In this document: piece by piece, positions 5,538 to 13,629 of the stretch
How positions within the stretch are numbered: position 1 is the first letter of the stretch
Layout: every line of letters begins with the position of its first letter
Source of the DNA: JBQCHF01 sp051953655
GTDB lineage: Bacteria; Actinomycetota; Actinomycetes; Motilibacterales; Motilibacteraceae
DNA: 14,231 nucleotides
Assembly: GCA_051953655.1 (NCBI GenBank)
Contig: JBQCIO010000368.1
Coordinates: forward strand, 1-14,231
Reading direction: 5' to 3'
Notes under the pieces: model-generated
What the model was told of the DNA's origin: nothing
Databases searched by the model: none
What the model saw: only the letters and a program-made list of their open reading frames with translations
Made by a program: the position numbers and the translations under genes

Positions 5538-7424
5538 TCACGGCGACGACGTCGGCGCGCCCGCGGGTGGCTCAACGGCCGGAACGATGCGGGCCGCGTC
5601 GCCGCCATCGCCGGCGACGCGCGCAGACAGCTCGTCGGCCGCCTTCCGGGCGTCTTCGGCGCGCTCGCGCCAGCGGTTCGTGATGGGGAGCCGGCGGTCC
5701 CGCCCGAACGCCTTGAGGCTGATCTTCGGGCCCGGCGGGTACTGGCGTCGCTTGTACTCGGCCGCGTCCACCATGCGCAGGATCCGCTCCACCAGGGCCG
5801 GGTCGAAGCCGGCCGCCACCAGCTCGGCCGAGCCGCGGTCCTGCTCGACGTAGTCGTCCAGCACGTCGTCGAGCAGCTCGTAGTCCGGCAGCGAGTCGGT
5901 GTCGAGCTGGCCCGGGCGCAGCTCGGCCGACGGCGGCTTGGTGATGGAGCTCTCCGGGATGGGTGGCACCTCGCCACGCACCTGCGCGACCTCGTTGCGC
6001 CACCGCGAGAGCTGCCACACCAGGGTCTTGGGAACGTCCTTGATCGGGGCGTAGCCGCCGACGGCGTCGCCGTAGAGCGTGGAGTAGCCGACCGCGAGCT
6101 CGCTCTTGTTGCCGGTGGCGAGCACCAGGTGACCGTGCTGGTTGGAGAGCCCCATGAGGGTGGTGCCGCGCACGCGCGCCTGCACGTTCTCCTCGGCGAC
6201 CCCGGTGAGGCCGACGTTGTCCAGGAACGCCTGCACCATCGGGCCGATCGGGACGGTGGAGAAGTGCAGCCCGGTGCGCTCGGCGAGCTCGGCGGCGTCG
6301 CCCTTGGAGTGCTCCGAGGAGTAGGCCGACGGCAGCGACACGCCGTGCACCGCATCGGGCCCGAGGGCGTCCACGGCGATGGCGGCGACGAGCGCGGAGT
6401 CGATGCCGCCGGAGAGCCCCAGCACGACCGACCGGAAGCCGTTCTTGTGCACGTAGTCGCGCAGGCCGGTGACGCAGGCGGCGTAGACCTCGGCCTCGTC
6501 CTCCAGCCGCTGGGCGATGCCGGGCGTGAGCGGCTGGTAGGCCGGCACCGGCTCCTCGGAGACGACGAACCGCTCGATCTGCACCGACGCGCCGTCGGAG
6601 GCCACCAGCCGCGACGGCGGGGCGTCGACCGGGGCCGAGGCGCGGTCGAGGTTGAGGTCGACGAGCATGCACCCCTCCTCGAACTGCGGGGCGCGCGCCA
6701 CCACCCGGCCGCTGGCCTCGACGACGACCGAGTCGCCGTCGAAGACCAGCTCGTCCTGGGCGCCGACCATGTTCACGTAGGCCAGCGGGCACCCGGCCTC
6801 GGCCGAGCGGCGGCGCACCAGGTCCAGCCGGACGTCGTCCTTGTTCCGCTCGTAGGGCGAGGCGTTGACGACGAGCAGCAGCCCGGCACCGGACTCGCGG
6901 ACCACCGCCACCGGGCCGCCGTCCTGCCAGAGGTCCTCGCAGATGACCAGCGCGACGTCGACGCCGTGCACCCGCACGACAGGGAGGGTGTTGCCCGGCA
7001 CGAAGTAGCGGAACTCGTCGAAGACGCCGTAGTTCGGCAGGTGGTGCTTGGCGTACCGGGCCACGACCTCGCCGCGGTGCAGGAACGCGGCGGCGTTCTG
7101 CGGCAGGCCGGCCGGGCGCCCGAGCCGGGCCACCTCGCGCTCGGCCTGGTCCAGGAACCCGACGACGACCACCTGCTCGCCCAGCCCCTCGGCGTCGAGC
7201 CGGCGGGCCAGGTCGTGCAGCGCGGCGCGGCTGGCGGCCACGAACGACGGGCGCAGCGCGAGGTCCTCCACCGGGTAGCCGGTGAGCACCATCTCCGGGA
7301 AGGCGACCAGGTGCGCGCCCTGCTCGGCGGCGTGCCGGGTCCAGGCGACCACGAGGTCGGCGTTGCCGGCGACGTCGCCGACGGTCGGGTTCACCTGGGC
7401 GAGGGCGAGGCGCAGCTGAGGCAC
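5538..7424 (-). CDS. nadE: Glutamine-dependent NAD+ synthetase (NadE, two-domain)
   Basis: A protein of 628 residues. It amidates deamido-NAD to NAD+ using ATP, taking ammonia from glutamine. The N-terminal nitrilase-type glutaminase (about 1-285) shows its catalytic triad: E44 in AFPEM, K126 in YAKHHLPNYG, and C162 in VICEDLW. The C-terminal synthetase (about 310-600) has the PP-loop SGGIDS at 338-343. It also has further family motifs LATGNKSELAVGYSTLYGD and GYAPIKDVPKTLVW, and IPESSITKPPSAELRPGQ. This is the long actinobacterial form, which does not need a separate ammonia source. The start is GTG at 7424, where the family homology begins. There is no Shine-Dalgarno sequence, but TAGGCT lies 7 nt upstream (see that entry). 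panB is 123 bp downstream on the same strand. Confidence 0.96.
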   Translation of the reverse strand: MPQLRLALAQVNPTVGDVAGNADLVVAWTRHAAEQGAHLVAFPEMVLTGYPVEDLALRPSFVAASRAALHDLARRLDAEGLGEQVVVVGFLDQAEREVARLGRPAGLPQNAAAFLHRGEVVARYAKHHLPNYGVFDEFRYFVPGNTLPVVRVHGVDVALVICEDLWQDGGPVAVVRESGAGLLLVVNASPYERNKDDVRLDLVRRRSAEAGCPLAYVNMVGAQDELVFDGDSVVVEASGRVVARAPQFEEGCMLVDLNLDRASAPVDAPPSRLVASDGASVQIERFVVSEEPVPAYQPLTPGIAQRLEDEAEVYAACVTGLRDYVHKNGFRSVVLGLSGGIDSALVAAIAVDALGPDAVHGVSLPSAYSSEHSKGDAAELAERTGLHFSTVPIGPMVQAFLDNVGLTGVAEENVQARVRGTTLMGLSNQHGHLVLATGNKSELAVGYSTLYGDAVGGYAPIKDVPKTLVWQLSRWRNEVAQVRGEVPPIPESSITKPPSAELRPGQLDTDSLPDYELLDDVLDDYVEQDRGSAELVAAGFDPALVERILRMVDAAEYKRRQYPPGPKISLKAFGRDRRLPITNRWRERAEDARKAADELSARVAGDGGDAARIVPAVEPPAGAPTSSP

Positions 7425-7431
7425 GACGGCG

Positions 7432-7437
7432 AGCCTA
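7432..7437 (-). promoter_or_regulatory. -10 hexamer TAGGCT, probable leaderless start of nadE
   Basis: On the minus strand TAGGCT fits TAnnnT and ends exactly 7 nt before the nadE GTG, the distance expected if transcription begins at or next to the start codon. There is no Shine-Dalgarno sequence. Leaderless genes are frequent in actinobacteria. No clear -35 is visible. Confidence 0.45.
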
Positions 7438-7468
7438 ACGACGCCTCGGCCGACCCGCTCAGGCGCCG

Positions 7469-10402
7469 TCAGTCGGCCACCCGGACCGCGATCGCCGGCT
7501 TGATGGCGGCCGCCCGCCGGGCCGGGCCGATGGTGACCAGCAGCGAGGCCACCACGGTGGCCGCCACGGTCACGAGGATCTGGGTCCAGGCGATGGGGAA
7601 GGTGACGTCGAGGGTGCCGAACGTGGAGCTGTTCTCGTAGAGCAGGTAGGTCGTGAGCACCCCGAGGACGGAGCCGATGAGGACCCCCTCGACGGCCACG
7701 AAGGCGCTCTCGGTGAGGAACGAGCGGCGCACGGTGGGCGCCCGGAACCCGAGTGCCCGCAGCACGCCGATGGTCCGCCGGCGCTCGCGGACCGACCGCA
7801 CCATGACCACGCCGAGGCCGACGATCCCGACGAACAGGCCCAGCATCAGGTAGCCCTGCATGAGCCGGAACAGCTGGCGGGTGGCCGAGAACGAGTCGCG
7901 CACCGACTGCGCGAGGTCGGTGGCCACCAGCCCCTGCGCGAGGTAGCGCCCCTGCAGCTGCGCGCCCAGGTCGGCGACGTCGACGCCCGGTGCGGTCCGC
8001 AGCAGCGCGCTGCCCTCCTCGGCCGCCGACAGGCCGTAGGTGGCGCGCGCCGACACGTCGCTCATGATCACGGGGAAGCGCAGGTCCTGCGCCATGCCGT
8101 AGAAGGCGCTGCCGTCGCGCAGCACGCCGGCGATGGTCCTGGTGGTGGCGCGGCCGGTGCGCGGGTCGGTGAGCGTGAGCTGCTCACCGGGCTCCACCGT
8201 CTTGCCCTGGGGGCCTCCCGGGGACCCGTAGATGCCGTCGACCAGAACGTACTGCGGGTAGCGCAGCACCAGCTCCCATGCCTGCTGCGGGTCGGACAGC
8301 GTCGGGATGGCGCGGTCCACCTCGGGTGCACCGCGCGCGAACTCCTCACCCACGCCCACGACCTCCACCGGCAGGGGCTGGGTGGTGCGTCCCGCGGGGT
8401 CGTTCCCGTTGGCGGTCACCGTGGTGAGCGGGGCCGCCTCGGTCACGGTGCCGGCGAAGGGGCCTGTCGTCAGGGCCGCCGTGCCTCCGGGCAGGGGAGC
8501 GGCGGGGTCGTGGTCCACCCGCAGCGTCCAGCCGGCGGTGGCCGAGCGCACCGACGACGTCACGCCGGTGTCGATGAGCGCGGAGATCTCCACCAGGAGC
8601 ACCACGACCAGCACGACCATGCAGTACATGGCGAGCATCGACCCGGTCCGGAACCGGCGCGCGGTGGGGTAGGTGACCGCGAGGCGCAGCGCCAGCCCGC
8701 GTTCGCCCGGTCGGGCGATCGCCGGGCGCAACGGCCGGAGCAGCAGGTCCTGGTGCATGCTCACGAGGACCACGGCCGCGAACGAGACCAGCGAGCCGAG
8801 CACCACGTAGGTGCCGGTGGTGGAGTCGTCGAAGACGTGCGGGCGGAACACGTTGGCGGTCAGCCCCCAGAGCAGCACCGCGAGCGCCACCGCGGTGTCG
8901 GCGACCCGAGGCCTCACGACACGGCGTAGGAGTGGCAGCGCCGACACGACCGCGAGGGCCGGCAGCAGGTAGCAGGCTGCGCCCGAGCTGTTCGCCACCG
9001 CGGGCACGGCGGCCGTGCCGAACACGGCCGTCCCGACGGCGGAGGCCACCAGCAGCCAGCGGCGCGGGCGGGGGCGCCGGGGCGGCTCGAGGTCGCGGAT
9101 GGCGGCGATGATGTTCTGCCGCGAGATGCGCAGGCTGGTCAGCACCACGGCGAGGAAGGCCGCCAGCGCCCCGGCGAGCATCCCGTTGGCCAGGCTGACC
9201 GGCGTGGCCGAGAAGCGGAACGACAGCTTCCCGCCCGTCTCCCACTGGTTCATGATGCTCAGCGCCAGGGCCACCACCACGCGGCCGATGCCGACGCCGA
9301 GCAGACTGCCGACGGCCGCGGCCGCCACGGCGTAGATGGCGCCCTCCACCGCGAAGGCTCCTGCCACCCGCCGCCGCCGCATGCCGACCGCGCGCAGGAT
9401 CCCGAGCTGGCCGCGCCGCTCCTCGGCCAGCATCACGAAGATCATGACCAGCAGCACGAGCGCGGCGATGATGCTGAAGCTGGCGATCATCAGGAAGACC
9501 GAGCCCATCTGGTCGCCCGTGGCGCGTGCCGCCTCGAGCACGTCGTGCTTGGGCTGGGTCACCTCGACGCCCTGCCGGGTCAGGGGCCCGAGCAGGTCGC
9601 GGACCTTCGCCGTCACGGCGTCGGTGCCGTCCTCGCCGGCCAGGACGCCGCCGGTGTTGGAGACCAGCACCTGGGTCGGCAGCGGCTGCGACCCGGCGGC
9701 CGCCACGGGGGCCAGGGTGCCGGGCGAGACGAACGCGTCGAGGTTGACCGTGGCGCCCGTCCCGAAGCCGGCCAGCCCCTCGGCCGGCACCACCTGGCGC
9801 ACCGTGAGCGGGAGCGGCGTGCCGTAGGCGAACAGGGTGACGCGCGAGCCGGCGCCGACGTCGAGAGCGTCGGCCAGCCGCTGGTTGAGCACCACGCCGC
9901 CGCGCCCGGGGTCGGCGACGGACAGTCCGGACGGGGTGGGGGAGCCGAAGCCGGCGGCGGCCGCGTAGTCGGTCTCCCAGACGATGCTGCGCGGTTCGGC
10001 GCGGCGCTCGCCACCCACCACGCTGGTGGCCGCGGCCGGTGCGCCGGACAGCACGAGCACGCCGTCGACGGCGGGGTCGCCGCGCAGCGGGGCGAGGCGA
10101 CGGGCGGCGTCGGCGCCGAGGACGGCGCTGGGCGCGCGGACCGCCTCGTCCACCGGGCCGAGGGAGTCGAACGCGACCTGCTGCACCGACCGGTTCAGCG
10201 AGTCGCCGACGACCAGGCTGGCCACCAGCAGCGCGGTGCCGAGGGAGGCGCCCAGCAGCACGAGCATCGCCTCGGTCGGCCGGCGGACGACCTGCCGCAC
10301 GGCGAGCCGGCGCAGCACCGGCCGGCGCAGCACCAGGAACAGCACGAACCCCGCGGACACGGCGCAGCCGACCAGCAGCGGGGGCAGCAGCTCGGGATAC
10401 AT
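7469..10402 (-). CDS. ABC transporter permease with two FtsX domains (MacB/LolE-like)
   Basis: A protein of 977 residues. The N-terminus has hydrophobic segments near 8-26 and 45-65, followed by a long extracytoplasmic domain (about 68-300). The first FtsX unit (about 303-435) has helices near 303-326, 350-382 and 404-425 and the cytoplasmic motif EERRGQLGILRAVGM (327-341). Four or five more hydrophobic segments (about 449-610) precede a second extracytoplasmic domain (about 611-848). The second FtsX unit (about 850-977) repeats the motif as RERRRTIGVLRALGF. This is the long double-FtsX layout of actinobacterial permeases. Relatives pull lipids, peptides or lipoproteins from the membrane by ATP-driven mechanotransmission; the cargo here is unknown. 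The ATG at 10402 lies 47 nt after the ATPase stop codon, and AGGTGG lies upstream. It forms an operon with the ATPase. No membrane-fusion protein or two-component system is adjacent. Confidence 0.93.
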   Translation of the reverse strand: MYPELLPPLLVGCAVSAGFVLFLVLRRPVLRRLAVRQVVRRPTEAMLVLLGASLGTALLVASLVVGDSLNRSVQQVAFDSLGPVDEAVRAPSAVLGADAARRLAPLRGDPAVDGVLVLSGAPAAATSVVGGERRAEPRSIVWETDYAAAAGFGSPTPSGLSVADPGRGGVVLNQRLADALDVGAGSRVTLFAYGTPLPLTVRQVVPAEGLAGFGTGATVNLDAFVSPGTLAPVAAAGSQPLPTQVLVSNTGGVLAGEDGTDAVTAKVRDLLGPLTRQGVEVTQPKHDVLEAARATGDQMGSVFLMIASFSIIAALVLLVMIFVMLAEERRGQLGILRAVGMRRRRVAGAFAVEGAIYAVAAAAVGSLLGVGIGRVVVALALSIMNQWETGGKLSFRFSATPVSLANGMLAGALAAFLAVVLTSLRISRQNIIAAIRDLEPPRRPRPRRWLLVASAVGTAVFGTAAVPAVANSSGAACYLLPALAVVSALPLLRRVVRPRVADTAVALAVLLWGLTANVFRPHVFDDSTTGTYVVLGSLVSFAAVVLVSMHQDLLLRPLRPAIARPGERGLALRLAVTYPTARRFRTGSMLAMYCMVVLVVVLLVEISALIDTGVTSSVRSATAGWTLRVDHDPAAPLPGGTAALTTGPFAGTVTEAAPLTTVTANGNDPAGRTTQPLPVEVVGVGEEFARGAPEVDRAIPTLSDPQQAWELVLRYPQYVLVDGIYGSPGGPQGKTVEPGEQLTLTDPRTGRATTRTIAGVLRDGSAFYGMAQDLRFPVIMSDVSARATYGLSAAEEGSALLRTAPGVDVADLGAQLQGRYLAQGLVATDLAQSVRDSFSATRQLFRLMQGYLMLGLFVGIVGLGVVMVRSVRERRRTIGVLRALGFRAPTVRRSFLTESAFVAVEGVLIGSVLGVLTTYLLYENSSTFGTLDVTFPIAWTQILVTVAATVVASLLVTIGPARRAAAIKPAIAVRVAD

Positions 10403-10427
10403 CCGGCATCACCCACCTGCGCTCGGT

Positions 10428-10454
10428 GCGGGTCGTCAGGGGCGGGTCGTCAGG
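10428..10454. repeat. 13-bp direct repeat at the ATPase stop codon
   Basis: GCGGGTCGTCAGG occurs at 10428-10440 and 10442-10454 with one base between. The second copy contains the stop codon of the ATPase gene. The 14-nt period looks like a small slippage duplication in the ATPase-permease gap; no function is implied. Confidence 0.75.
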
Positions 10455-11169
10455 CTCGTCCGGCCAGCGCCTCGTCACGCTCGAGCCGGCCGTCGCGCAT
10501 CCGCACCAGGCGGCCGGCCGCCGCGCCGATCGCGGGGTCGTGCGTGACCAGCACGATGGTCTGGCCCGCCTCGCGGTTGAGCTCCTGCAGCAGGCCCATC
10601 ACCGCCTCGGCCATCGTCGTGTCGAGGTTCCCGGTCGGCTCGTCGGCCCAGACGATCGCCGGGTTCGCCACCAGGGCTCGCGCGATCGTCACCCGCTGCT
10701 GCTCCCCGCCGGACATCTCGTTCGGCCGGTGCCCGGCGCGGTGCCCGACGCCCACCCGCGCCAGCATCGCCAGCGCCCGCTCGCGGGCCTCCTTGGGCGG
10801 CACCCCGACCAGCAGCAGCGGCAGCTCGACGTTCTCGGCGGCGTCGAAGACCGGGATCAGGTTGAAGGACTGGAAGACGAACCCCATGGAGCGGGCCCGG
10901 TGCTCCGTCCGCTGGGCGTCGGTCATCGCGAACAGGTCGTGGCCCTGCACGACGACCCGGCCGTCGTCGATGTCGTCGAGCCCGGAGAGGCAGTTCAGCA
11001 GCGTCGTCTTGCCCGACCCCGACGGACCCATCACCGCCACCAGCTCGCCGGCGTGCACGGTGAGGTCGAGGTGGTCCAGTGCCAGCACCTCCACAGCGCT
11101 GGTCCGGTAGACCTTGACCACGCCGGTGGCCTGCAGCAGCGGCTGGCTCTGCTGCGCTTGCACGTCCAT
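10450..11169 (-). CDS. ABC transporter ATP-binding protein (MacB/LolD type)
   Basis: A protein of 239 residues, one complete ABC ATPase. Walker A GPSGSGKT (48-55), Q-loop Q100 in FVFQSFNLIP, signature SGGEQQR (153-159), Walker B IVWADEP (172-178) with E177, D-loop NLD and H-loop H210 are all intact. The wording of the Q-loop and signature regions is that of the LolD/MacB/FtsE clade, whose ATPases work with FtsX-type permeases, in agreement with the gene downstream. ATP hydrolysis on the inner face drives the permease. The ATG at 11169 is preceded by GGGGGT. The same frame stays open far upstream, across glnA2 on the other strand, but that extension is a GC-bias artefact: ABC homology starts near residue 10 of the chosen start. 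Confidence 0.95.
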   Translation of the reverse strand: MDVQAQQSQPLLQATGVVKVYRTSAVEVLALDHLDLTVHAGELVAVMGPSGSGKTTLLNCLSGLDDIDDGRVVVQGHDLFAMTDAQRTEHRARSMGFVFQSFNLIPVFDAAENVELPLLLVGVPPKEARERALAMLARVGVGHRAGHRPNEMSGGEQQRVTIARALVANPAIVWADEPTGNLDTTMAEAVMGLLQELNREAGQTIVLVTHDPAIGAAAGRLVRMRDGRLERDEALAGRA

Positions 11170-11306
11170 GACAGACCCCCGTCGAGCTGTGCCTCGTCCC
11201 GGTCTCGTCCCTGCCAGGGGACGCCCGGGCCGGGCGGAGCAGCAGGGGAGGAGGTCCGCACGGCGCAGCCTGTCGGGGTCCGGCGCGGGGGAGCGGTGAC
11301 GGAGTC

Positions 11307-11360
11307 CGGAACAACCGCGCCGAGCAGCGTCGGAAGCCGCCCTGATGGGCCGTTGTTCCG
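11307..11360 (-). terminator. Inverted repeat between thioesterase and ATPase genes
   Basis: CGGAACAAC (11307-11315) and GTTGTTCCG (11352-11360) are perfect 9-nt inverted arms about 36 nt apart. The interior can form two 4-bp hairpins, CCGA/TCGG (11320-11333) and GCCC/GGGC (11339-11350). It lies 21 bases beyond the thioesterase stop codon on the same strand, so a terminator is the simplest reading; an operator for the ABC operon is an alternative. The rest of this 212-bp gap (11170-11381) shows no clear promoter for the ATPase gene. Confidence 0.4.
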
Positions 11361-11381
11361 TCCTGCGTTCCCGCCGGCGGC

Positions 11382-12182
11382 TCAGCGCGGGGCGACCACC
11401 AGCGACTGCAGGGTCTCGCCGAACCAGCCGTCGAGGTCGTGCAGGGTGGTGCGGGCCAGGCCGGTGCCGTCGGGCTCGAGGTGGGTCCGCGCGTCCAGGC
11501 ACACCCAGTCCTCGCGGGGGGCCCGGGCGAGGTGGACGGACAGCTCGGTGTTGACGAACGACCAGTCGTCCCAGGACAGCGCGGCGGACACCCCGCTGCC
11601 GGAGTCGGTCAGGGCGATGACCTGCTGGACCGGGGACACCGGCTCGCCGGCCACCAGCGGCACCCGCAGGCGGGCCCAGGCGGTGGCCGGGCCAGGGGTC
11701 AGCGGGTCGCCCACGGCGAAGCGCCACTCCACGTTCTCCGCGTAGGGGAAGGAGAAGCCGGGGACGGGGCCGCCGCCGTCGGGCAGCGGGGCGACGTCGT
11801 GATGGGCACCTGCTCCCACGGCTGGGGTGGTGCCGGGAGCCAGCGTGCGCACCCGCCAGCCGGTGGATCGCAGCACCGATCGGCCGGCGGCCACCAGCTC
11901 GGCCTCGAGCAGCTGCACCTGCCGGCCGTCGCGCAGCACGCGGGCGCGGACCTCGACGTCGGCCACCGGGACGGGGGAGAGGAAGTCGGTGGTGACCCGC
12001 ACGAGGCGCCCCGGCGTGGGCTCGCCGTCCGGCGCGGGGCGCAGTCCGGGCAGCCGCTCCAGCGCCCGGACTAGCAGCGCCGAGGGCGGGCCGCCGTGCT
12101 GCAGACCCGGCGCCCACGGGCCGGTGGTCGCCTCGCCGGCGCGGAAGCGGGACTCGTCGAGCTGCTCGTAGAAGGCGTCCAC
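11382..12182 (-). CDS. Thioesterase family protein, double-hotdog (TesB/4HBT_3-like)
   Basis: A protein of 266 residues with two hotdog halves. In the first, GPWAPGLQHGGPPSALLVRA (21-40) is the hotdog helix with its His-Gly-Gly turn, followed by strands RVTTDFLSPVPV (62-73) and ADVEVRARVLRDGRQVQLLE (74-93). In the second, LTDSGSGVSAALSWDDWSFV (191-210), LSVHLARAP (214-222) and WVCLDARTHLEPDGTGLART (226-245) repeat the pattern. Such proteins hydrolyse acyl-CoA or related thioesters; the substrate is unknown. The GTG at 12182 is chosen because homology begins there and TACGCT lies 7 nt upstream. A longer frame back to 12410 overlaps the glnA2 coding sequence and is rejected. It is divergent from glnA2, with 82 bp between them. 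Confidence 0.9.
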   Translation of the reverse strand: MDAFYEQLDESRFRAGEATTGPWAPGLQHGGPPSALLVRALERLPGLRPAPDGEPTPGRLVRVTTDFLSPVPVADVEVRARVLRDGRQVQLLEAELVAAGRSVLRSTGWRVRTLAPGTTPAVGAGAHHDVAPLPDGGGPVPGFSFPYAENVEWRFAVGDPLTPGPATAWARLRVPLVAGEPVSPVQQVIALTDSGSGVSAALSWDDWSFVNTELSVHLARAPREDWVCLDARTHLEPDGTGLARTTLHDLDGWFGETLQSLVVAPR

Positions 12183-12189
12183 GCGGGGC

Positions 12190-12195
12190 AGCGTA
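12190..12195 (-). promoter_or_regulatory. -10 hexamer TACGCT, probable leaderless start of the thioesterase gene
   Basis: On the minus strand TACGCT (TAnnnT) ends 7 nt before the GTG start, the same arrangement as at nadE, and no Shine-Dalgarno sequence is present. It lies in the 82-bp divergent gap shared with glnA2, so control of the two genes may be linked. Confidence 0.4.
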
Positions 12196-12264
12196 GGCAG
12201 CGCGCCGGAGGGCGGACCGGCGGGGCGCGCGCGGGAGAGCCCCGTTCCGTAGGAGGATGCGGGC

Positions 12265-13602
12265 ATGGGCAAGCAGGAGGAGTTCGTCCTCAGGACGCTC
12301 GAGGAGCGCGACATCCGCTTCGTGCGGCTGTGGTTCACCGACGTGCTCGGGTTCCTCAAGTCGGTGGCGGTGGCGCCGGCCGAGCTCGAGGGCGCGTTCG
12401 CCGAGGGCATCGGCTTCGACGGCTCGGCGATCCAGGGCTTCGCCCGGGTCTACGAGTCGGACATGCTCGCCAAGCCTGACCCGGCCACCTTCCAGGTGCT
12501 GCCCTGGCGCGGCGAGAACCCGGGCACCGCCCGCATGTTCTGCGACATCCTCATGCCCGACGGCAGCCCGTCCTTCGCGGACCCGCGCTACGTCCTCAAG
12601 CGGGCGCTGGGCAAGGCCGCCGACCTCGGCTTCAGCTTCTACACCCATCCCGAGATCGAGTTCTTCCTCTTCGAGGGCAAGCCGGCCCCCGGCCAGCCGC
12701 CGGTCCCGATCGACTCCGGCGGCTACTTCGACCACACCCCGCACGGCATCGGCCACGACTTCCGCCGCTCGGCCATCACGATGCTCGAGCAGATGGGCAT
12801 CTCGGTGGAGTTCAGCCACCACGAGGGCGCCCCGGGCCAGAACGAGATCGACCTCCGCTACGCCGACGCCCTCACCACCGCCGACAACATCATGACCTTC
12901 CGGCTGGTCATGAAGGAGGTCGCGCTCGAGCAGGGCGTCTACGCCTCGTTCATGCCCAAGCCGTTCGCCGCGCACCCCGGCTCGGGCATGCACACCCACC
13001 TGTCGCTGTTCGAGGGCGACCGCAACGCCTTCCACGAGCCCGGCGCCCCGTTCGGGCTGAGCAAGGTGGGCCGGGCGTTCATCGCCGGTCTGCTGCGCCA
13101 CTCGGCCGAGATCACGGCGGTCACCAACCAGTGGGTGAACTCGTACAAGCGGCTGGCCGGCGGCGGCGAGGCCCCGGCGTACGTGTGCTGGGGCCACAAC
13201 AACCGCTCCGCGCTGGTCCGGGTGCCCATGTACAAGCCGCAGAAGGGGCAGTCGACGCGGGTGGAGTTCCGCTCGCCGGACTCCTCCTGCAACCCCTACC
13301 TCGCCTTCGCGGTCATGCTCGCCGCGGGTCTGAAGGGCATCGAGGAGGGCTACGAGCTGCCCGAGGGCGCCGAGGACAACGTCTGGGAGCTCACCGACGC
13401 CGAGCGCCGCGCGCTGGGCATCATGCCGCTGCCCAGCAGCCTGTCCGAGGCCATCCACGCGATGGAGGACAGCGAGCTGGTGGCCGAGACCCTGGGCGAG
13501 CACGTCTTCGACTTCTTCCTGCGCAACAAGCGCCAGGAGTGGGCCGACTACCGCCACCAGGTGACGCCGTTCGAGCTGGACCGCTACCTGCCGGTGCTCT
13601 GA
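12265..13602 (+). CDS. glnA2: GlnA2-type glutamine synthetase (type I GS family)
   Basis: A protein of 445 residues, close in length and sequence style to actinobacterial GlnA2. Classical members join ammonia to glutamate with ATP; GlnA2 of Streptomyces coelicolor has been reported as a gamma-glutamylpolyamine synthetase, so the true substrate here is open. GS motifs visible: IGFDGSAIQGFARVYESDM, the metal-binding EIEFF, GAPGQNEIDLRYADAL, GSGMHTHLSLF, NQWVNSYKRL, and RVEFRSPDSSCNPYLAFAVM. Where GlnA1 carries the adenylylated tyrosine (NLYDLP), this protein reads NVWELT with W374, so GlnE-type adenylylation at this site is not expected. AGGAGG (12251-12256) lies 8 nt before the ATG. In other actinobacteria glnA2 sits near nadE, panB and glnE; the first two are here, glnE is not in the window. 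The small gene behind it is probably cotranscribed. Confidence 0.95.
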   Translation: MGKQEEFVLRTLEERDIRFVRLWFTDVLGFLKSVAVAPAELEGAFAEGIGFDGSAIQGFARVYESDMLAKPDPATFQVLPWRGENPGTARMFCDILMPDGSPSFADPRYVLKRALGKAADLGFSFYTHPEIEFFLFEGKPAPGQPPVPIDSGGYFDHTPHGIGHDFRRSAITMLEQMGISVEFSHHEGAPGQNEIDLRYADALTTADNIMTFRLVMKEVALEQGVYASFMPKPFAAHPGSGMHTHLSLFEGDRNAFHEPGAPFGLSKVGRAFIAGLLRHSAEITAVTNQWVNSYKRLAGGGEAPAYVCWGHNNRSALVRVPMYKPQKGQSTRVEFRSPDSSCNPYLAFAVMLAAGLKGIEEGYELPEGAEDNVWELTDAERRALGIMPLPSSLSEAIHAMEDSELVAETLGEHVFDFFLRNKRQEWADYRHQVTPFELDRYLPVL

Positions 13603-13629
13603 CGCTCGCTCCGGCGACGAGGGATCTGC

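Noticed and set aside
5484..7640. A 718-codon plus-strand open frame over nadE
   Set aside because: It is the antisense shadow of nadE, whose catalytic residues are all present; the shadow product is Arg/Gly/His-rich.
12183..12410. N-terminal extension of the thioesterase gene into glnA2
   Set aside because: It would overlap the 5' end of glnA2 on the other strand, encodes low-complexity Ser/Arg sequence, and homology begins at the GTG at 12182.
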